Source: an uncultured Hyphomicrobiales bacterium (lineage in GTDB: Bacteria; Pseudomonadota; Alphaproteobacteria; Rhizobiales; Beijerinckiaceae). Taken from it: a stretch of DNA of 5,623 bases. The notes beneath the pieces are model-generated. The model was given only the letters and a program-made list of their open reading frames with translations, was not told the DNA's origin and searched no databases. Position 1 is the stretch's first letter. Each line of letters starts with the position of its first letter. This document shows, piece after piece, positions 5,201 through 5,623 of this stretch. Both the position numbers and the translations under genes were made by a program. The stretch is taken from contig CAIXDD010000233.1 of the NCBI GenBank assembly GCA_903918155.1, forward strand, positions 1-5,623. Reading direction: 5' to 3'.

Positions 5201-5206
5201 AGGAGG
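5201..5206 (+). promoter_or_regulatory. strong Shine-Dalgarno site of the DUF1330 gene
   Basis: AGGAGG ends 7 bases before ATG 5214. It is the only near-perfect ribosome site in the window, fixes the start of the gene, and suggests it is well translated compared with its neighbours. Confidence 0.85.
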
Positions 5207-5213
5207 ACAGGCC

Positions 5214-5504
5214 ATGCCCAAGGGTTACTGGATCGCGCAGAACGACGTTCACGATCCCGAGACATACAAGAAATATCTGGCCGGCAGCGCGCCCGCCTTC
5301 CAGAAATACGGCGCGCGCTTCCTCGTGCGCGGCGGCCGGCTGTCCGCGCTTCAGGGGAACATCCGCTCCCGTCAGGTCCTGATCGAGTTCGACAGCTACG
5401 AACAGGCGCTCGCCTGTTACAATTCGCCCGAATATCAGGACGCCGCCCAATGGCGCAAGGGCGCGGCCGACGGCGACATCGTGATCGTCGAGGGCGCGGA
5501 CTGA
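5214..5504 (+). CDS. DUF1330 family protein
   Basis: A complete 96-residue protein of the DUF1330 family, small cytosolic proteins with a dimeric alpha-beta-barrel (ferredoxin-like) fold and no established biochemical role. Typical features are GYWIAQNDVHDPETYKKYL (4-22), KYGARFLVRGGR (31-42), a VLIEFDSYEQALACYNSPEYQ stretch (55-75) and the closing DIVIVEGAD (88-96). There is no signal peptide or membrane segment. The start follows a strong AGGAGG site. The gene is divergent from the phosphoesterase gene and followed by a GC-rich repeat and hairpin region. Length is normal for the family. I infer no substrate or pathway. Confidence 0.93.
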   Translation: MPKGYWIAQNDVHDPETYKKYLAGSAPAFQKYGARFLVRGGRLSALQGNIRSRQVLIEFDSYEQALACYNSPEYQDAAQWRKGAADGDIVIVEGAD

Positions 5505-5520
5505 TCCGTCCCGCCGCCGT

Positions 5521-5546
5521 CCCCGCCGCCGGTCCCCGCCGCCGGT
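5521..5546. repeat. 13-bp GC-rich direct repeat, two perfect copies
   Basis: CCCCGCCGCCGGT occurs at 5521-5533 and 5534-5546. A shortened relative, CCCGCCGCCGT, lies just before (5510-5520) and CGCCGCCG just after. The block is non-coding, 16 bp after the DUF1330 stop. Slippage in a CCG-rich spacer is the simplest explanation. Confidence 0.75.
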
Positions 5547-5548
5547 CG

Positions 5549-5562
5549 CCGCCGCTTGGCGG
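5549..5562 (+). terminator. small GC stem-loop after the DUF1330 gene, possible terminator
   Basis: CCGCC (5549-5553) and GGCGG (5558-5562) form a 5-bp stem around GCTT, followed by the palindrome GGCCGGCC (5562-5569). No T-run follows. It is the only structure that could end the DUF1330 transcript before the next promoter, but it is weak and overlaps that promoter's -35 element. Confidence 0.25.
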
Positions 5563-5584
5563 GCCGGCCGGGGAGGGCTATAGA
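5556..5584 (+). promoter_or_regulatory. candidate sigma70 promoter of the next gene
   Basis: TTGGCG (5556-5561) and TATAGA (5579-5584) are separated by exactly 17 bases. Each matches its consensus at four of six positions, including the most conserved bases. Transcription would begin around 5591, giving a leader of roughly 27 bases before the GTG at 5618. Such TTG(G/A)C...TATAG promoters are common in alphaproteobacteria. Confidence 0.5.
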
Positions 5585-5617
5585 CCGCGCCAGCCATTCA
5601 CCTGATGGGAGAGCCTT

Positions 5618-5623
5618 GTGGAG
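5618..5623 (+). CDS. first codons of a downstream gene (partial)
   Basis: GTG GAG at the window edge is preceded at 6-base spacing by GGGAG (5607-5611) and by a good promoter, so a gene reading Met-Glu... probably starts here. TTG at 5616 is an alternative. Two codons cannot identify it. Confidence 0.45.

Noticed and set aside
5073..5597. N-terminal extension of the metallophosphoesterase to 525 residues
   Set aside because: The frame is open, but the extension runs antisense to the whole DUF1330 gene, would bury the signal peptide, and the ATG at 5072 has its own ribosome site.
1..5623. search for an undescribed system such as a defence island, toxin-antitoxin pair, CRISPR, retron or mobile element
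   Set aside because: All substantial coding space is taken by recognisable housekeeping or conserved families. No spaced repeat array, transposase, integrase, reverse transcriptase or terminal inverted repeats were found by reading.

Overview
The window is GC-rich (roughly two thirds G+C or more by eye). It has short spacers, GTG as well as ATG starts, and protein sequences typical of an alphaproteobacterium, most likely a Rhizobiales/Hyphomicrobiales member. That placement rests on the PmtA-type phospholipid methyltransferase, the AlkB, GrpE and DUF1330 sequences, and a CTTG...CTGATAT heat-shock-type promoter. It cannot be fixed to a genus by reading alone. Seven complete genes are supported, with possible fragments of two more at the edges. 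It looks like ordinary chromosomal housekeeping DNA: I see no insertion sequence, phage gene, CRISPR array, RNA gene or clear sign of horizontal transfer.

Layout. Positions 1-222 hold what may be the last codons of an upstream gene, a GC-rich hairpin, a 12-bp tandem repeat, and a candidate RpoH-type promoter with a structured leader. grpE (223-867, +) follows. It overlaps by 4 bp a TRIC/UPF0126 membrane channel gene (864-1493, +), so the two are probably one transcription unit with coupled translation. An alkB-type DNA/RNA dealkylation dioxygenase gene (1472-2104, -) runs towards the channel gene and overlaps its 3' end by 22 bp. From a shared divergent spacer (2105-2261) a phospholipid N-methyltransferase gene (2262-3140, +) and pyrF (3185-3898, +) run rightward, 44 bp apart with a perfect palindrome between them. 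A 121-bp convergent spacer (3899-4019) with several inverted repeats separates pyrF from an exported metallophosphoesterase gene (4020-5072, -). A 141-bp divergent spacer then leads to a DUF1330 gene (5214-5504, +). The last 119 bp contain 13-bp repeats, a hairpin and a good sigma70-like promoter reading into a gene whose first two codons (GTG GAG) end the window.

How the genes relate. GrpE is the nucleotide exchange factor of DnaK, and its promoter fits heat-shock control. The TRIC-like channel is tied to it by a translational overlap. AlkB repairs alkylated bases. The methyltransferase makes methylated phosphatidylethanolamine derivatives or phosphatidylcholine, and PyrF makes UMP. The metallophosphoesterase and the DUF1330 protein have no assigned substrate. 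No single pathway unites them. The points most worth a second look are the roughly 80-residue charged helical C-terminal extension on the methyltransferase, the hairpin-filled leader of grpE, the grpE/channel coupling, and the non-canonical metal site of the metallophosphoesterase.
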